Shown: positions 38,826 through 50,665 of the stretch, piece by piece
How the letters are laid out: every line of letters starts with the position of its first letter
Numbering within the stretch: the first letter of the stretch is position 1
Source of the DNA: Hyaloraphidium curvatum
Taxonomy: Eukaryota; Monoblepharomycota; Hyaloraphidiomycetes; Hyaloraphidiales; Hyaloraphidiaceae
Length of the DNA: 64,000 nucleotides
Direction: 5' to 3'
Assembly: GCA_025558095.1 (NCBI GenBank)
Contig: JAIVFI010000022.1
Span: 1-64,000 of the forward strand
Notes under the pieces: generated by a model
Database searches by the model: none
What the model saw: only the letters and a program-made list of their open reading frames with translations
Told to the model about the DNA's origin: nothing
Position numbers and translations under genes: made by a program

Positions 38826-41800
38826 CTACTCGGTCGTGTCCATCGCCTCGGCTTCGCCACGCCCCTTGCCCGACTTCCAGTCGTCTATCTTTTGCTTCAG
38901 TTCCGTATCTGCGGGACAAACGATGGCATGAACCGGAGCACGCCAGGTCCACGACGCCGACACCCACTCGGTATGACGTCCTCGTACTTGAGCGGCTGCC
39001 TGTTGAACGGGTCGTGCGCGTCGCTCAGCAGGTGCGACCGAATCGTGGTGCGGTCCACGGTCGTCTTGGAGCCCGGCAGGATGACGGGGTCCGACATGAG
39101 CGTGAACATGATGGGATCTGGCGGGTGCAGGCGGGTTGAGCGACTGCGAACCGCGGGCGGGGACCGTCACCCACCCAGGAACTCGTCCGGCACCTCCCCC
39201 AGGTCCTCCTCCGCCGCCGTGTCGTGCTTGGACACCGACTCCACTCGCGCCACGAACGCCGCCAGCGTGTCCGCATCCTCCCTCTTCAGCAGGTTGTTGC
39301 GCATCAGGATCGACGCGGCGCGGTCGAAATGCCGCTTGTGGTACGACCGCCCGTCGCGCGCCACGGCCTGCACGAACTCGTCCCGGTGCTCGAGGTGGAG
39401 GTAGGTCCGCACGAGCTCCGACAGCATCCGCTTGGGGTCGAACCGGTACTTCTGCGGGTTCTGCACCTTGAGCTCCGTGCACCGCGGGCCCACCAGCGCG
39501 GCGAGGTTGAAGTCCATCATGGCCGCCAGCCGGTCGACCACCTCGGGCGCCATGAACGGCCCGACGATGGCGGCCTCGGCCGTGAGGTACTGCAGCATGT
39601 GCAGGGTCTCGTTGCCCAGGGAGAGGTACGACGTGGCGGCACGCTCGTCCGTGCGAAGGGCGGCCTCGCGCTCCTGCCGATGCTGCTGCGGCTTGGCGGC
39701 GAAGGAGGGGTCGGCCATCTCGAGCTGGATGGCGCGGATCTCGGCGAGCTTGGTGAGCGACTCGTCAAGGAGGAAGGTGGTGTCGTTCATGAGCAGATTG
39801 ACGAAGCGGACGAAGAAGTCGTGGTTCCTAGCAAGGCGGGTGAGATCGGGTCGACGTGGTCGGCGCCGCGAGGACCCACTGCGACACCTCGATCATCCTC
39901 TCGCGCTGCTCGCGGATCTCCCACACGGCCTTGAGGATCTGGCTGATGTTGTACCGGATGTTGAACTTGTCGTAGAACTGCGAGTGCATGCCCGTCTGCT
40001 CGACGTCTGTGGGGAACAAGGAACGACATGTGTCAAATCCGCGCCGGATCCGACGTCGCCCGAGTCCACCCACCGACGTAGAACCTCGTCAGCACCTCGA
40101 TCAGCTTCCTCCTCGACAGCGGGTGCGACGAAAACACGCCGTCCAGCCGTCCCACGGGCCGCCCCTGGGCGTCGCGGTACATGGGGAACGTGAAGGAGAA
40201 GAGCACCTCGACGAGCTTGGCCTTGAGGTACGGGTTGCGGACCAGGTGGGCGTTGGAGAGCACGACGAGGGCGAAAGTGACGAAGGGGTCGATGGGGTGG
40301 TGCTCGAAGAGGTGGAGCTGGTACCTGTGGATCATCACACCGATTGCCGTCAGGACAGACCGTCCGACCGCCCGCCCGGACGACCCACCTGGTCAGGAAC
40401 GTGTACCACTCGCACACGTCCTCCACCATCCACTCGGGCAGCGCCTTCCACCTCCCGTCCGGCTCCCCCAGCTGCTCCAGGTCCACCCCCCCGACCTTGG
40501 TCTCCCCCCCGCGCATCACCCTCCCCCAATCCACCCCGTCGACCTTGCCCCCGCACGCCTCGGCGGCGACCCGCAGCAGCCACGCCATCTCAAAGTCCAG
40601 GAACCGCAGCACCCGCCCCAGGAACTCAGGGTCCAGCAGCGCCGCGTCGCTCGCCAGCTTCTCCGCCGTCATCTTGTCCAGCTGCCCCTCGAACCGCGCC
40701 AGCATCGCCTGCGAGATCGCTGCGGTGTTGCCGCCCCAGGCACCGGAATCGCGCTCCCGGCGGAGGCGGGCCACGTGCCGCGAGAGCTCCGCGGTGTCGC
40801 GGACCTGCCCCTGGTACGCCCTCAGCGTCGAGAGCGGGCCCAGGTGGGCGAGCGCGAGGGCGAGGTGGAACGCGAGGGTGACAAAGTGCGGCGGTTCTCT
40901 TGGCCCGGCGGCCTCGAGCTGCGCGAGGTAGGCGTCGGCCGAGGGCTGGTCGAACACGATCCGCGTGGCCTGCGAGGTGAGCTGGCGCCACCCCGGGTCC
41001 GCCACCGGGTACCCCGGGTCCGGCACCGAGACCTTGGCCATCCCGCCCGTGAAGGGCTCGCAGATGCGGAGCAGGGCGCGGTACCACGCGTACAGGAAGC
41101 CGTGCGAGGAGACGGTGGCGGGGTCGTGCTGCAGCCGGCCGCGGGGGGCGTTGGCGGCGAGGATGCGGAGGAGGTGCGCGGTGAGCTGCGGACGGGCCTG
41201 GCGGAAGAGGGCGAGGAGGATGGAGTGGTGGTTGTTCTGTGGGGTATCCCGAAGCGAAGGACGGTCAGCTCGCTGAGCACACCTCCAGCAGGTCGAGCCC
41301 CACCTCGAGGGCCTGCATCGCCTGCCTCAGGTTGGCCCACGCGACCTTGACGTCCCCCGCGTTCCTCCCCTGCCACACCACCCCCATCGCGTCCGCCTCG
41401 CCCCCCTCGCCGACGCCGATCCCCCCCGCCGAGAACATCAGCTTGGCCACGTCGGGGTCCGAGTCCGGGAACACGCTCAGCCGGCCGAACGCCGGGCCCA
41501 GGAGGGAGAGCACCTCGATCAGCCTCGCGTTCGGGGGGTCCGGGTCGAACGCCGGGTGGTTTGTGAAGGCGGCGGCGAGGGCGGGGTGCGCGAGGAGCGT
41601 ACCCAGGGCGGCGAAGAGCGGGGGATGCTCGAGCTTGCCCGTGGCGAGGGAGGGGAGGGCGCGGAAGCGGCCGCTGAGGGAGGAGAAGACGGGGCGGAAT
41701 AGGGAGGAGAGGTTCTCAGCGGCCGAGGAGGCCGATATGAGGTCCGTGAGGAGGCCGTCGGGGAGGGTGGAGGCGAGGAGGGCGTCGAGGATGGCGATCG

Positions 41801-42859
41801 GGCCGAGCGTTCGTCCTCTGTGGGCCAAAACGAAATGTGGGAGACCGTCAGAAGCGAACGCTTCAGACGCCCCCGGCCGACGACCCACCTCTCGTTCTGC
41901 ACGACCATGTCCCCCATGTCCGGGTCCAGCGCCAGCACCGCCCACCGCGCGACAATCTCCCTCGCCCTCTCCACCGGCTCGGCCCTCTCGGCCACCTGCG
42001 CTGCGCTCCCGGGGTTCTCGGCCAGCACCTGCGCCAGCTTCCGCCTGTGCCCCGTCAGCCGCGCGTAGCATCCGGCGAGGTACTCGAACGCCGTCTCGGG
42101 CTGGTCGGCGTTGGAGGGGAGGGAGAGCCGCGAGACCAGGGCGGGTTCGAGCGTGTCGAGGGACAGCTCGGGGGAGCCTATTTCGTCCTTCAGACCGGGG
42201 AGGTAGGTTGTGCCCGACGGAGGGTTGGGCTCGAGGGAGACGGCGAGGGAGGAGGCGAGCACGCGGGCTAGGAACTGCGAGACGGGGAGGAGAAGCACCG
42301 CCGGCGGGCCGTCCTTGGGCTTAGCGGGGGCCGAGACGGTGGAGCGGGGTGGGCCTGAGACGGCCTGCCGTGCGGGGCCTGGGTCCGAGGCGGTGGTTTT
42401 CGGGGGTGCGGGGGCGGGCAGCGAGCGGGCGGTGGCGGGAGGCGGCGCCGGCACCGGCTTCACCGCCGTGGTGGAGGCCGTGGAGGTCACCGACGTCATC
42501 GACGAGGAGGCAGCAGCAACCGCCGTCAGATCCGACCGCTCCGGCTGCTCGACGTTGGCGGCCGTCGCGTTCGAGTCCGTCGACTCGTTGGAATCGCTGT
42601 TCTTGGGCGGCTTGGCCTCGGCGTCCGCATCGGCTGCACCGCCGGCCGGCTGAGAGCCCTGCTGCAGTTTGGCGAGCCGCTTCTGGCGGGCCTGCGGGGG
42701 GAAAGTGTGAGAACGCGGTCGACTGCAGGGCCGGCAGCGGGGGCCGGCACGCCAGATCCGCCGACTGGGCGGCCCTCCACCCTCCTAAACGCCCTCTTAA
42801 ACTGCAGTTAAGCGACTCACCCGCTCGCGCTGGGCCTTCTCGGCCTCGGTGAGGTCCAT
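38826..42859 (-). CDS. UFD2: Ubiquitin conjugation factor E4 (UFD2), nine exons
   Basis: Exons (minus) 42821-42859, 41889-42691, 41283-41817, 40389-41236, 40074-40324, 39880-40006, 39175-39827, 38968-39117 and 38826-38908; every phase agrees, giving 1162 residues. UFD2 extends ubiquitin chains on substrates handed over by Cdc48/p97. Seen: the start [12 protein letters not shown]; a long helical core with QNNHHSI-type segments, [40 protein letters not shown] and [20 protein letters not shown], typical of the family; and the C-terminal U-box [38 protein letters not shown] at about residues 1086-1135. Introns are 46-71 nt apart from the first (129 nt); six of eight donors read GTGGGT. It looks fully intact. 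Confidence 0.96.
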
Positions 42860-43293
42860 CGCTATCCGCCGCGCGACGCGTCGGTCGCGGACCCGGCAAA
42901 CGGAGAGGGCCGCCCGGACGCCGCCCGCGAGAACGCGGCGCGGAAAAGGAGAAACCCGATGCGGCGCGCGAGAAACGCGGCGCGGCGGCGGGGTTTCAAA
43001 TGCGCCGGGGGCGGCGGGAAAGGTTGGCGCGTCGGCCGCTTCGCTGGCAGCCGCTACTTGGGCAGAGGCGTCAGGCTTCACGACGCCCGGCACACAGGCC
43101 AAGGATGGCAAGAGGGGAAGACATCCATCGCGGTACCTCTGGATCTTGGAATGCCGGCCCAGGTTTGAGAAGGCTCGCAGCCAGGACTCTCAACTCGAGT
43201 ACCTCGGGTCTCAACTGACTGCGGCGCCGATGTCATCCGCGTCTTCTGAAAGAAGATATGAAGATCGGAGGCCGTGTGGAGTAAATCATTCAA
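42860..43293. other. Intergenic, UFD2 upstream region
   Basis: Upstream of UFD2. No gene recognised. Confidence 0.4.
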
Positions 43294-44571
43294 CTAGTCC
43301 AACAACGTGCGGTCATCTCCGGGTCCGTCCGCTTCCGCCTCGTGCCCTTCATTCTCGTTCCAGTCAACCTCATCCCCGCCAAATGCGTCCCCGTCGAGCT
43401 CGTCAGGATCATCCCCGCCATCCCAGCCGTGCGGACCTACCCCAGCGGCCGCCCATTCGGCCAGCTGCCGGGCCCGGAAGTGCTCCCACTCGCTCTGGGG
43501 CAGCTGCCACGCGTCCCGCGGGTTGCCCAAGTAGACCGTGCCCCTGTCTGCGTGAGCTTCCGCCGCCGTGATGACAATGACCCCGACCCGGATATTGCGC
43601 AGACTCTCGCCGTCCCTGAGGTGTTTCCCGAGTCCGTCAATCGTTGCGAAGAGCGGCTCATCCGGATCTTGAACCGGTAGTGCGCAGCAGGCCGGTTGCT
43701 GTGTCTCGTCCCGGAACCAACCATCGACGCGCCTTTCCCACCTCAGACAGACGAACCAGTCGTGGCGATCCATTCTTCCCGCACTACCAGTGAGGATCAT
43801 ACGCGGCGTCTCCCAGGAGTTCCACTCGCTTGGGGTTTCCGAACCGGATCCGGATCCGAAAGCCCGCGTGCACCGAATGATTTCGTCCATGGCTGGGTAC
43901 GAAGGATATACACAGGGCGGGACACCGCGCTGGTGGAGCCAGGCTGTGAATCCACGACACGATACGGGCTTCGCGATTCTGCACCACAGGACATACGAGG
44001 CCCGGAGGGCGCCTACGGCGAGTCCGCCGGGCCGCTTTGCGTCGTCCCAAGGGCGGATCGCGCCTCCCTCGGAGTCCAATCCTCCTTGGGCCTAATAGCA
44101 AATCCGGTCCTCCACCTGCCACTTCTGACGGAATCTGTCGTCCGGGCGGGTCCTTCGAAAAAGGTCCGGCGCGGCCTTGAAAAGGGGAACGTCCAGGTTC
44201 TCAGCCTGAACGACGTGTGTCTCCCCCGTCGCCCGCGCGGCGCACCAACGTTTCAAGGCGACGGCATGCAGGTTTCCCGGTGCCCAGTCCTCCGCGAGGT
44301 GGGCAAGTATCGTCCTCGGTGTGGCGAGAGCGTTCCAGAACACCATTGTGTCCTTCACGTTCCTTTGTCCCCATTGGGGCTCAACCGGCGGGCCCCAGGA
44401 CGGCGGCGGCCGGCAGACGCCCGCCGGGGCGCCCAAGGAGCGAATCCACTTTTCGAACGCCTTCCCTGGTCCATAGAGGCGAAGCACGGTGTAAAGACCG
44501 TGGCGTTTTGGGAAGCCCACCTCGAGCGGCCACTCCTCGCACTTGTTCACCACGGTCCGAACCAGATCCAT
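43294..44571 (-). CDS. New-family gene with two repeat units, split by an in-frame TAG
   Basis: From the ATG at 44571 the frame encodes unit 1 (YGPGKAFEKWIRSLGAPAGV, FWNALATPRTILAHLAEDWA, AENLDVPLFKAAPDLFRR), reaches TAG at 44092-44094, and continues in the same frame with unit 2 (GALRASYVLWCRIAKPVSCR, GFTAWLHQRGVPPCVYPSYP, EWNSWETPRMILTG) and a C-terminal acidic tail (DDPDELDGDAFGGDEVDWNE) ending at 43294. Unit 2 has no ATG near its beginning, so it probably belongs to the same gene. The TAG could be an intron end, a nonsense mutation or a readthrough site. Unit 1 matches the 37.3-38.4 kb gene best. If split, the parts are 44092-44571 and 43294-44079. Confidence 0.5.
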
Positions 44572-44848
44572 GGTCGAGTCGCATGCCCGCCACCATCACC
44601 CGTGCTCTCCCGTTCCGAACGAGCCGCTCGAAATCTCCAGGCTCAACCGCGTTCATTCAATCAAGAACCAATCCATTTTGCAAGAGTCATGCCGCCATCG
44701 TACCTTCCTCCCAGGATCCCGTCACGCTTTGTCCCCCTCGACGGCGTCGGTCACGGATCCGTGACGCACGTACCGCCCAGCAAAGCGAAAAGAGAAAACG
44801 GGACGAGGTCGAAAAGACCAATGTCGATCATTCAATGCAAAATATACA

Positions 44849-47800
44849 TCAAAGACCCTCCGCAAGAATCACGCCGCCATCCTCGGCCTCCCAAAACTTG
44901 TCGTCGTCGTCCTCCGATTCTGCGCTTTCCCCCCAGCTCCCCGCCACCTCCTTCGCACCCGCGATGTCCTCCGCCGCGGATCTGGGGTCCGCCGCATTCT
45001 CCGCAACGCGCCCCGTATCGGCGGCCGCGGCGGTGTCCTCGCTTCCCGGCCCTGCGCTCGCTTTAGAACCCGGCGGCGCGATCCCTGTTCCGTACCCGAG
45101 AGGCACCTTCGACAATCCCGGCGTCAACCCGATCCTCAACATCGCCTCGCTCCTGCGCCTGCCGCCGGAGAACACCTCCATCTCCATCTGTTCCGGCTCG
45201 GGCGAGCTCAGCAGGTCAGATGCCGCGTCGTTGTTGTCGTGCCCGGCGGAATCCAGCGCTGCGTCGGCCACCACGTTTTGATCGGAAAGGAGGATTATCG
45301 TCGAAGCTAGCGCCGGCGCAATGGCATCCGACACCGCGGCGGGGCTTCCCGCCAAGGGGCTTGGTACCGCGACCTTCGGCACCTCCCTGCCCGGAGCGCC
45401 CTTGCCCATTCCCACCGGGTCCGAGTACCTTTTGCGAACCACGGCGCTGGGGCCCTGCTCCTCTGGAGCCTTCGAGGATGCTGTTGGCGCAGCCGTAAGC
45501 TGCTCCGCTGGCGATCCCGTCCCAGCCTCCGGGCCCGGTCCCGTTCCGGTGTCCGCTTCTCCGACTTCGCGGCCAAATGTCGGCTTCGGCTTCTTTGGCC
45601 TTGCCGTAGCGCGCTCCGGTACCGAGATCGGGCCGAGTTGCGGCGGTCACAGCTCCCGGAACGTTACCCTCACGGCCTCCAGGAAGGCAACGGCGCGGTC
45701 GCGGGGGATGCGGGAGCCGCGCTCCCTGGGAGCGGAAGTCAGGTGGGGCCGCGGTACAGAACGGCGCGCTTAAGACTCACGTATCGCCGGCGTTGAATTG
45801 CTTGGCGAAAGCAAGGAGTTTTCTGGAGAAGCTCCTCATCTGAAATGTCGTCAGGATATCCGCGGGCACCAGCGTGGCACATGACAAGGGCCAGCTGCGC
45901 TCCAAGTCGAAGCGGACGAGGGGCGTGACTTGGTAAGCCTGCGGCGGAGTATCCAGTTCCGTGTCCACCAGCTCGTTGGGAGTGGCCTCGGCGTCATGCG
46001 GTGCCCGCGGCGCGGCGGCAGCTCCAGCGGCCACCGCCACCTTGATCTTGATCCGCTTGGGCGCGCGGGGCATAGCAATGGGACCGGGGCTCTGAGGCCA
46101 GAGACCCTGGAACTTCTGCCGCGCGGCCTTGAGGAATGCGGCCGCCCGATCAGGGACAATGTTGTACGAGAAAATCCTGATCGGGAGCCAATCAGCCGAG
46201 CTGACGGAGAGGATGAGCAGACACGATACAAGGTACCCACCTCTCGCTACCGTTGAACCGTGCCGCAAAGTTGCGGAGGTTCTGCTGGAAATTTGGGCGC
46301 CGCAGGTTCGCCTGGACGTCCGCGGGGAGCACGGCAGCCCCAGTGCCCCGCCAGCTCACCTCGACGTCGTGGCGGACGAGGGCCAGCACCTTGAACGGCT
46401 GCTTGCCGGCGTCCGCTGCGCCCGCGTTCGCCTCGGCCACTTCCGCTCCGGCTGCCTTGGGCTTGGGCGTCCGCTCCGCGGCCGCATTCCGCTCCTTGAT
46501 CGGCCTAAGTTCCGTCGGCTTGCCGACCTGCAGCGCCTCCAGCTCCCGCACCCTCCTCTCCGCCTTTTCCGCGCGCACCTCTGCATCTGCCGCCCGCACC
46601 GCGAGCGCCGCCTTGGTCGCCTCGAGCGCGGCGATCTGCTGCGCCGCCTGGGCGGCCTCGGTTCGCTGAAGCTCGGCTATCGATCCATCGGCCTGCCGGA
46701 GCACAGTCTCCAGGGATCCCCCGAGCTCCCGGATTTGCTCCTCGAACGAGATTTTGGCGGCGACGACCTGGTCCCAGGATCCAGCCCGAAGGTCGGCCGC
46801 GTCCGCGCGGAGCTTGAGGGCCCGCTGCTCCGCCTTGGCCTGCCGCGCTTCGTCCTCAATCGCCTCGGCGCGCTTCTTGAGCACGTCGATCTCCTCGTCA
46901 CGCTTGCGAAGATCCTCCGAGAGCTTTCCCAGCTCTGCGCGGTCCGCCTCGTGCGCAGCGTGCAGCTTCCCGACCTCGGCCACCGATGCTTCCAGGGCCG
47001 TCTTGCGAAACACCGCTTCCGTCGCCAGACGCTGTCCTTCTGCCCTAGCAGCGGCGGCCTCCTTTTCTGCGGCATCGGCGCGGCGCAGGGACGCGTCGGC
47101 ACGGGTCTCGGCGGCCTCCTTGGCGGTCAGCAGGCCTGCGGCCTCAGTTTCGAGCTCATCGCGCTCGGCCATCACGCGTTCGAGCTCCTGGCATCAAGAG
47201 GAGGGTCAGCGAGGGTTGCGATGGCGCAAACGCTCAGATTACCGCCTCGAGCTCGCGGATCCTGGCTTCGAGGGCGGCGTTCCCGCCCGCACCCGTCCTC
47301 GCGGCCGGACCATTCTTGATCGACTTCTTGGCATCCTCCCCGTCCGATAAGGCGGTCAGATCCACAGTCTCGACAGGCTTCGCCGGCGGCTTGCAATCCC
47401 CCGCCGCGGGCCTGGCCCGCTTCGCTTCCCGTTCGCCTTCCGGGCTGCGGGACTCCAATGCGCGCTTCTGCCCGACACTTCCCGCCTCGCTGCTTGCCGA
47501 CCGCACGTAATCCGCCTTCAAAGGCACCTCGATCCTGCGAATGAATAGTCCATTGGCGGGGGCCCGGCGAGGGGGATCCGGCCACCCACGTCTTCGGCTT
47601 GTCCCCCTCCGCCATCCTCAGCATCACGCGGACCTTTCTCTCCCTCAGCAGCCTCCCCGCGTGGGCGACCGCCGCGTCCTTGAGCTTCCGCACGCGCGCA
47701 GGCAGCCACGCGTTGCCCTTGCCCTCCGGGCGGACCTCGGCGCGTGCATCGGCGGCCAGGCCGTGGGATTCGAGCAGGGCAATGTAAGTGGAGAGCGCAT

Positions 47801-47855
47801 CGTCCATTTTGGAGCACTCGGCGTCCGACGGCCGGGCACCGCGGGCCGATGCCAT
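44849..47855 (-). CDS. Coiled-coil protein with SUMO-interaction-like motif and duplicated C-terminal domain, in-frame TGA
   Basis: Exons (minus) 47590-47855, 47243-47534, 46241-47187, 45781-46176, then 45725 downward. The first stop in the last exon (TGA at 45647-45649) gives 659 residues; the frame then continues to 44849, 925 codons in total. Seen: an N-terminal domain (DDALSTYIALLESHGLAADA, RLLRERKVRVMLRMAEGDKP); VETVDLTALSDGED near residue 145, like a SUMO-interacting motif with acidic flank; a coiled coil of about 250 residues (ERVMAERDELETEAAGLLTA onward); and two copies of a domain, LVRHDVEVSW...VLPADV...FAARFN...IVPDRAAAFLKAARQKF and LVRFDLERSW...LVPADI...FAKQFN...IPRDRAVAFLEAVRVTF. 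In copy 2 the TGA stands where copy 1 has Trp (FQGLWPQ versus FREL-stop-PPQ). Family unknown; nuclear role is inference. Confidence 0.68.
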
Positions 47856-48331
47856 GGAGTGCGGGTCGGGGGTCCGAGCGCAACGAGAAGACGGAGACGC
47901 TTTGGAGCGCTTGCACACAACCCAGCCGATCGGACGCCAAAGAAGAATATCATGCAATGCATTTCGGAACAATGAATCCAGCACATGGGCTGAAACTGTG
48001 ATTGAGCATCCTTGTAGCAGGTTTGGCGGCCGGAGAACGGGGGGAAAACCTCTGGTCTTGCGGTGACCCCAGTGCCTTAGCATTCGGGGGACAATATTCG
48101 TGCGAGGTGTCACATGGCATCTATCTCTTGCTGCGCCCGATGGAATTCCGCGGCTTTAGGGGAACTTTCCCCCGTTTGTGGCGCGGTGCTGCGCCGAGCG
48201 TCCCTCCGAAGCCGCCGAATCCCGTCCACCAAAAGAGCAAAAGGACGTCTCCCGCCGTCGCCGACCTCCATTCACCCTTCACCGGGCTCGGAAACCACTT
48301 GCAAGAGCACTCGTGACAAGGCCGGACCGCG
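47856..48331. other. Divergent intergenic region
   Basis: Between the starts of the coiled-coil gene (minus) and the sulfhydryl oxidase gene (plus). AT-richer than the surroundings; no gene seen. Confidence 0.4.
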
Positions 48332-50112
48332 ATGCACCCCGCTGCTGCGCTGCTTGCCCTCGCGGGTGCCGCGCTGGCGCTCGCCCTGCCCGCCGCCGCC
48401 GGCACCGTCAACGGGCACGAGGTCCTCGTCCGCCCGCCCAACTCGATGCGGGAGAATGCGATGGGCACCGCGCACGTCGACCAGGCGGTGCTGGACGCCG
48501 CAGCCCGGAGGAGGCTCGCGAGGCGGGGCAACAATGCGGCGGCGAACTACAAGTACTCCCTGTGGGCCCCCTGTTGCTCCCCGTCGGAGAGCGCATGGCC
48601 AGGCTAATCGCGCCCATTGCCGTCATCAGACAAACGGACTGCTACGGCGCCTTTGTCCCGACGCCGGGGGAGTCGACCTTCGAGGCCAACTCGGCCGATC
48701 CGTTCCTGCAGCCCTTCAAGCCGTACAAGTGCCCCGAGGGCACCTTCTGCCTGGTTGACGTCCGCGACAACTGGAGGCCTTTTGTGAGCTCCTTCGTCGA
48801 GTTCCTTCGTTGCCCGAAAGCCTGACCGTTCCGTCGCGCCAGTCCTCCAACTTCATGAACCGCGGTCGCTGCCAGGCCTACTCGCAGGAAGGCGACTCGT
48901 GCACCTCCCCCTACACCGGCCCCGCCTTCCACCCCATCCAGGCCGACGGCACCTACTTCAAGCGCGGCACCTACTGCGACCCCGCGGGCCTCGAATGCAC
49001 CGGCGACACCGTCGCCGTACTCCCCCCCACCTGCGTGCAGCGCCGGCCCAAGGGCGTGTGCTACACCAACTCCATCCAGGGCTGGTCCCGCACCGGGTTC
49101 GACCCCGCCAACGTGGCCAACCTCCCCGGCTCGGACATGTGGTGCCCGTCCTCGGCGGGCCGGGCTCCCAACCGGACCGAGATCGAGTTTGCCGCGCGGT
49201 ACTTCCTCTCCCAGAACGGGGAGAACGCGGTGGCCAACAACCAGAGCCAGATGGAGATGGTGCCCGTGCCGGCGGGGGCGGGGATCGTCAACTTCTACGG
49301 CGGCGCGCAGGCGGGGAACTGGAGGGTCGGGAACGAGCTCCTGCTGGAGGTTTGGCCGTGGCCGGTCTGCTTCAAGGCAGACGGTAGCTGCCCGGCGCCG
49401 GGTGGAAAGTGCGTCAAGACCGACTGCACGTCGTTCCCGCTCGGCGCCCTGCCGGCCCCCTTCCTGGCGGGCACCATGAACTACATTTACCTCTGTGGGT
49501 CTTCACCTAACACCTGGCCTTCCCTTCCTCACCCCCTCGCCTCGCAGGGGCCCTCTTCCACACCTTGGTCCACAACGCTCCCGATCTCCCCACCCCTCGC
49601 CAGCTCCGCGCCGTCGACGGCCTGGCCTTCCTGCTCAAGCAGACGCACGCCTGCGTATTCTGCCGGTGGAACTTTGGCGAACTCGTGGACATCTACGGCC
49701 CGCCGTCGCGCGGCTCTGAGCCCGGGAACGCGGGGACGCGGGAGGGGCTGGCCAAGTGGTTCTGGCGCGCGCACAACAACGCTAACGAGTGGGATTTCGA
49801 CTTTTGCCTGTCGCACCGGATGAGCTGACCCTCGCTCATCCAGGCACGCGAGGATCACCCACCGCACATCCGACGCCCTCGCCTGCGCGCCGGACGACGA
49901 GTTCTGCGTGGGCTGGGACGTGTGCCAGAACGCGGGCAACCCCGAGGGGCTCATGTGCAACGCTGCCGGGAAGGCAACGGTGTTTGAGGTGGGACCGGTG
50001 GGGGCGCGGGCGGGTTCGGATCGGGTGCTGACTGGGTCTCCAGAACCCGTCCTACACGAGCCCGTGGTTCCTCGCGTGGGAGGACGCCGAGGACATCTGG
50101 CGCTTCAAGTGA
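48332..50112 (+). CDS. Secreted protein with ERV/ALR-like sulfhydryl oxidase domain, six exons
   Basis: Exons 48332-48582, 48630-48783, 48843-49494, 49548-49788, 49844-49988 and 50044-50112 give 503 residues, all phases consistent. It begins with a signal peptide (HPAAALLALAGAALALALPA). A Cys-rich region of about 330 residues follows (YKCPEGTFC, YCDPAGLEC). Residues about 350-450 resemble the ERV/ALR fold: YLWALFHTLVHNAPDLPTPR, HACVFCRWNFGE with a CxxC redox pair (about 387-390), LAKWFWRAHNNANEHARITH, where HN-x2-NEH is the FAD-contacting segment. Known: these flavoproteins form disulfides with oxygen as acceptor. This suggests a role in the secretory pathway or outside the cell, as for QSOX, but without a thioredoxin domain. 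Catalysis is unproven; FAD binding is inferred from the motif. Introns are 47-59 nt. Confidence 0.75.
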
Positions 50113-50665
50113 AAACATATTTAGCCGAGTGGAGCGGTGTGGAGCGGGGCAAACAGGCGCGGAAATGTACGGCTGGTTTGGGATCCGAAGGGGTCCTCGA
50201 ACAGCGCGGCGGTGGCCCGGACGTAAACACCCGCCCAAACAACGAGCGTCCCGCCCAGCCCCGCGCCATCGGGGACCAAAGCGGCGCCATCGGTGCGAGC
50301 AAAGAGCTCAAAAGGTCAGTGCTGGGCTGCCCGGCGGCGCACTGTCCCGCGCCGGGTTCCGCCGGTGTTTGCGAGCGCCGCTGACAGCCGGTCTTCCGCC
50401 CTCCGCTCCGCTCGACGCCGTTCCCGCTCATCGCCCGGCTCGTCGGACCCGTTTTCCGATCGGCGGCTGCTTTGTTTCGACCGATTCGCTGGACTTGGCT
50501 CTTTCCCGGCGTTGCCCCGGCTTGCCCGGAATTCGGGTCGGGACCTCCCTGCCCAACTTGCCGCGGCCTTCGTTTTCCCTTTCGGTGCCAACCACATCTG
50601 TTTTCGACTCTTTCGGGTGTCGCAGCCAGCTGCCAGAGGACCACCGGACGCCGCCCCTCCCCGCC
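50113..50665. other. Intergenic
   Basis: Between two same-strand secretory-pathway genes. Frames are shadows; no gene seen. Confidence 0.4.

Noticed and set aside
44092-44115. A 24-nt mini-intron (GTGGAG...CTATTAG) removing the in-frame TAG
   Set aside because: It would keep the frame, but it is about half the length of the shortest intron I could place (46 nt); kept only as one possible explanation.
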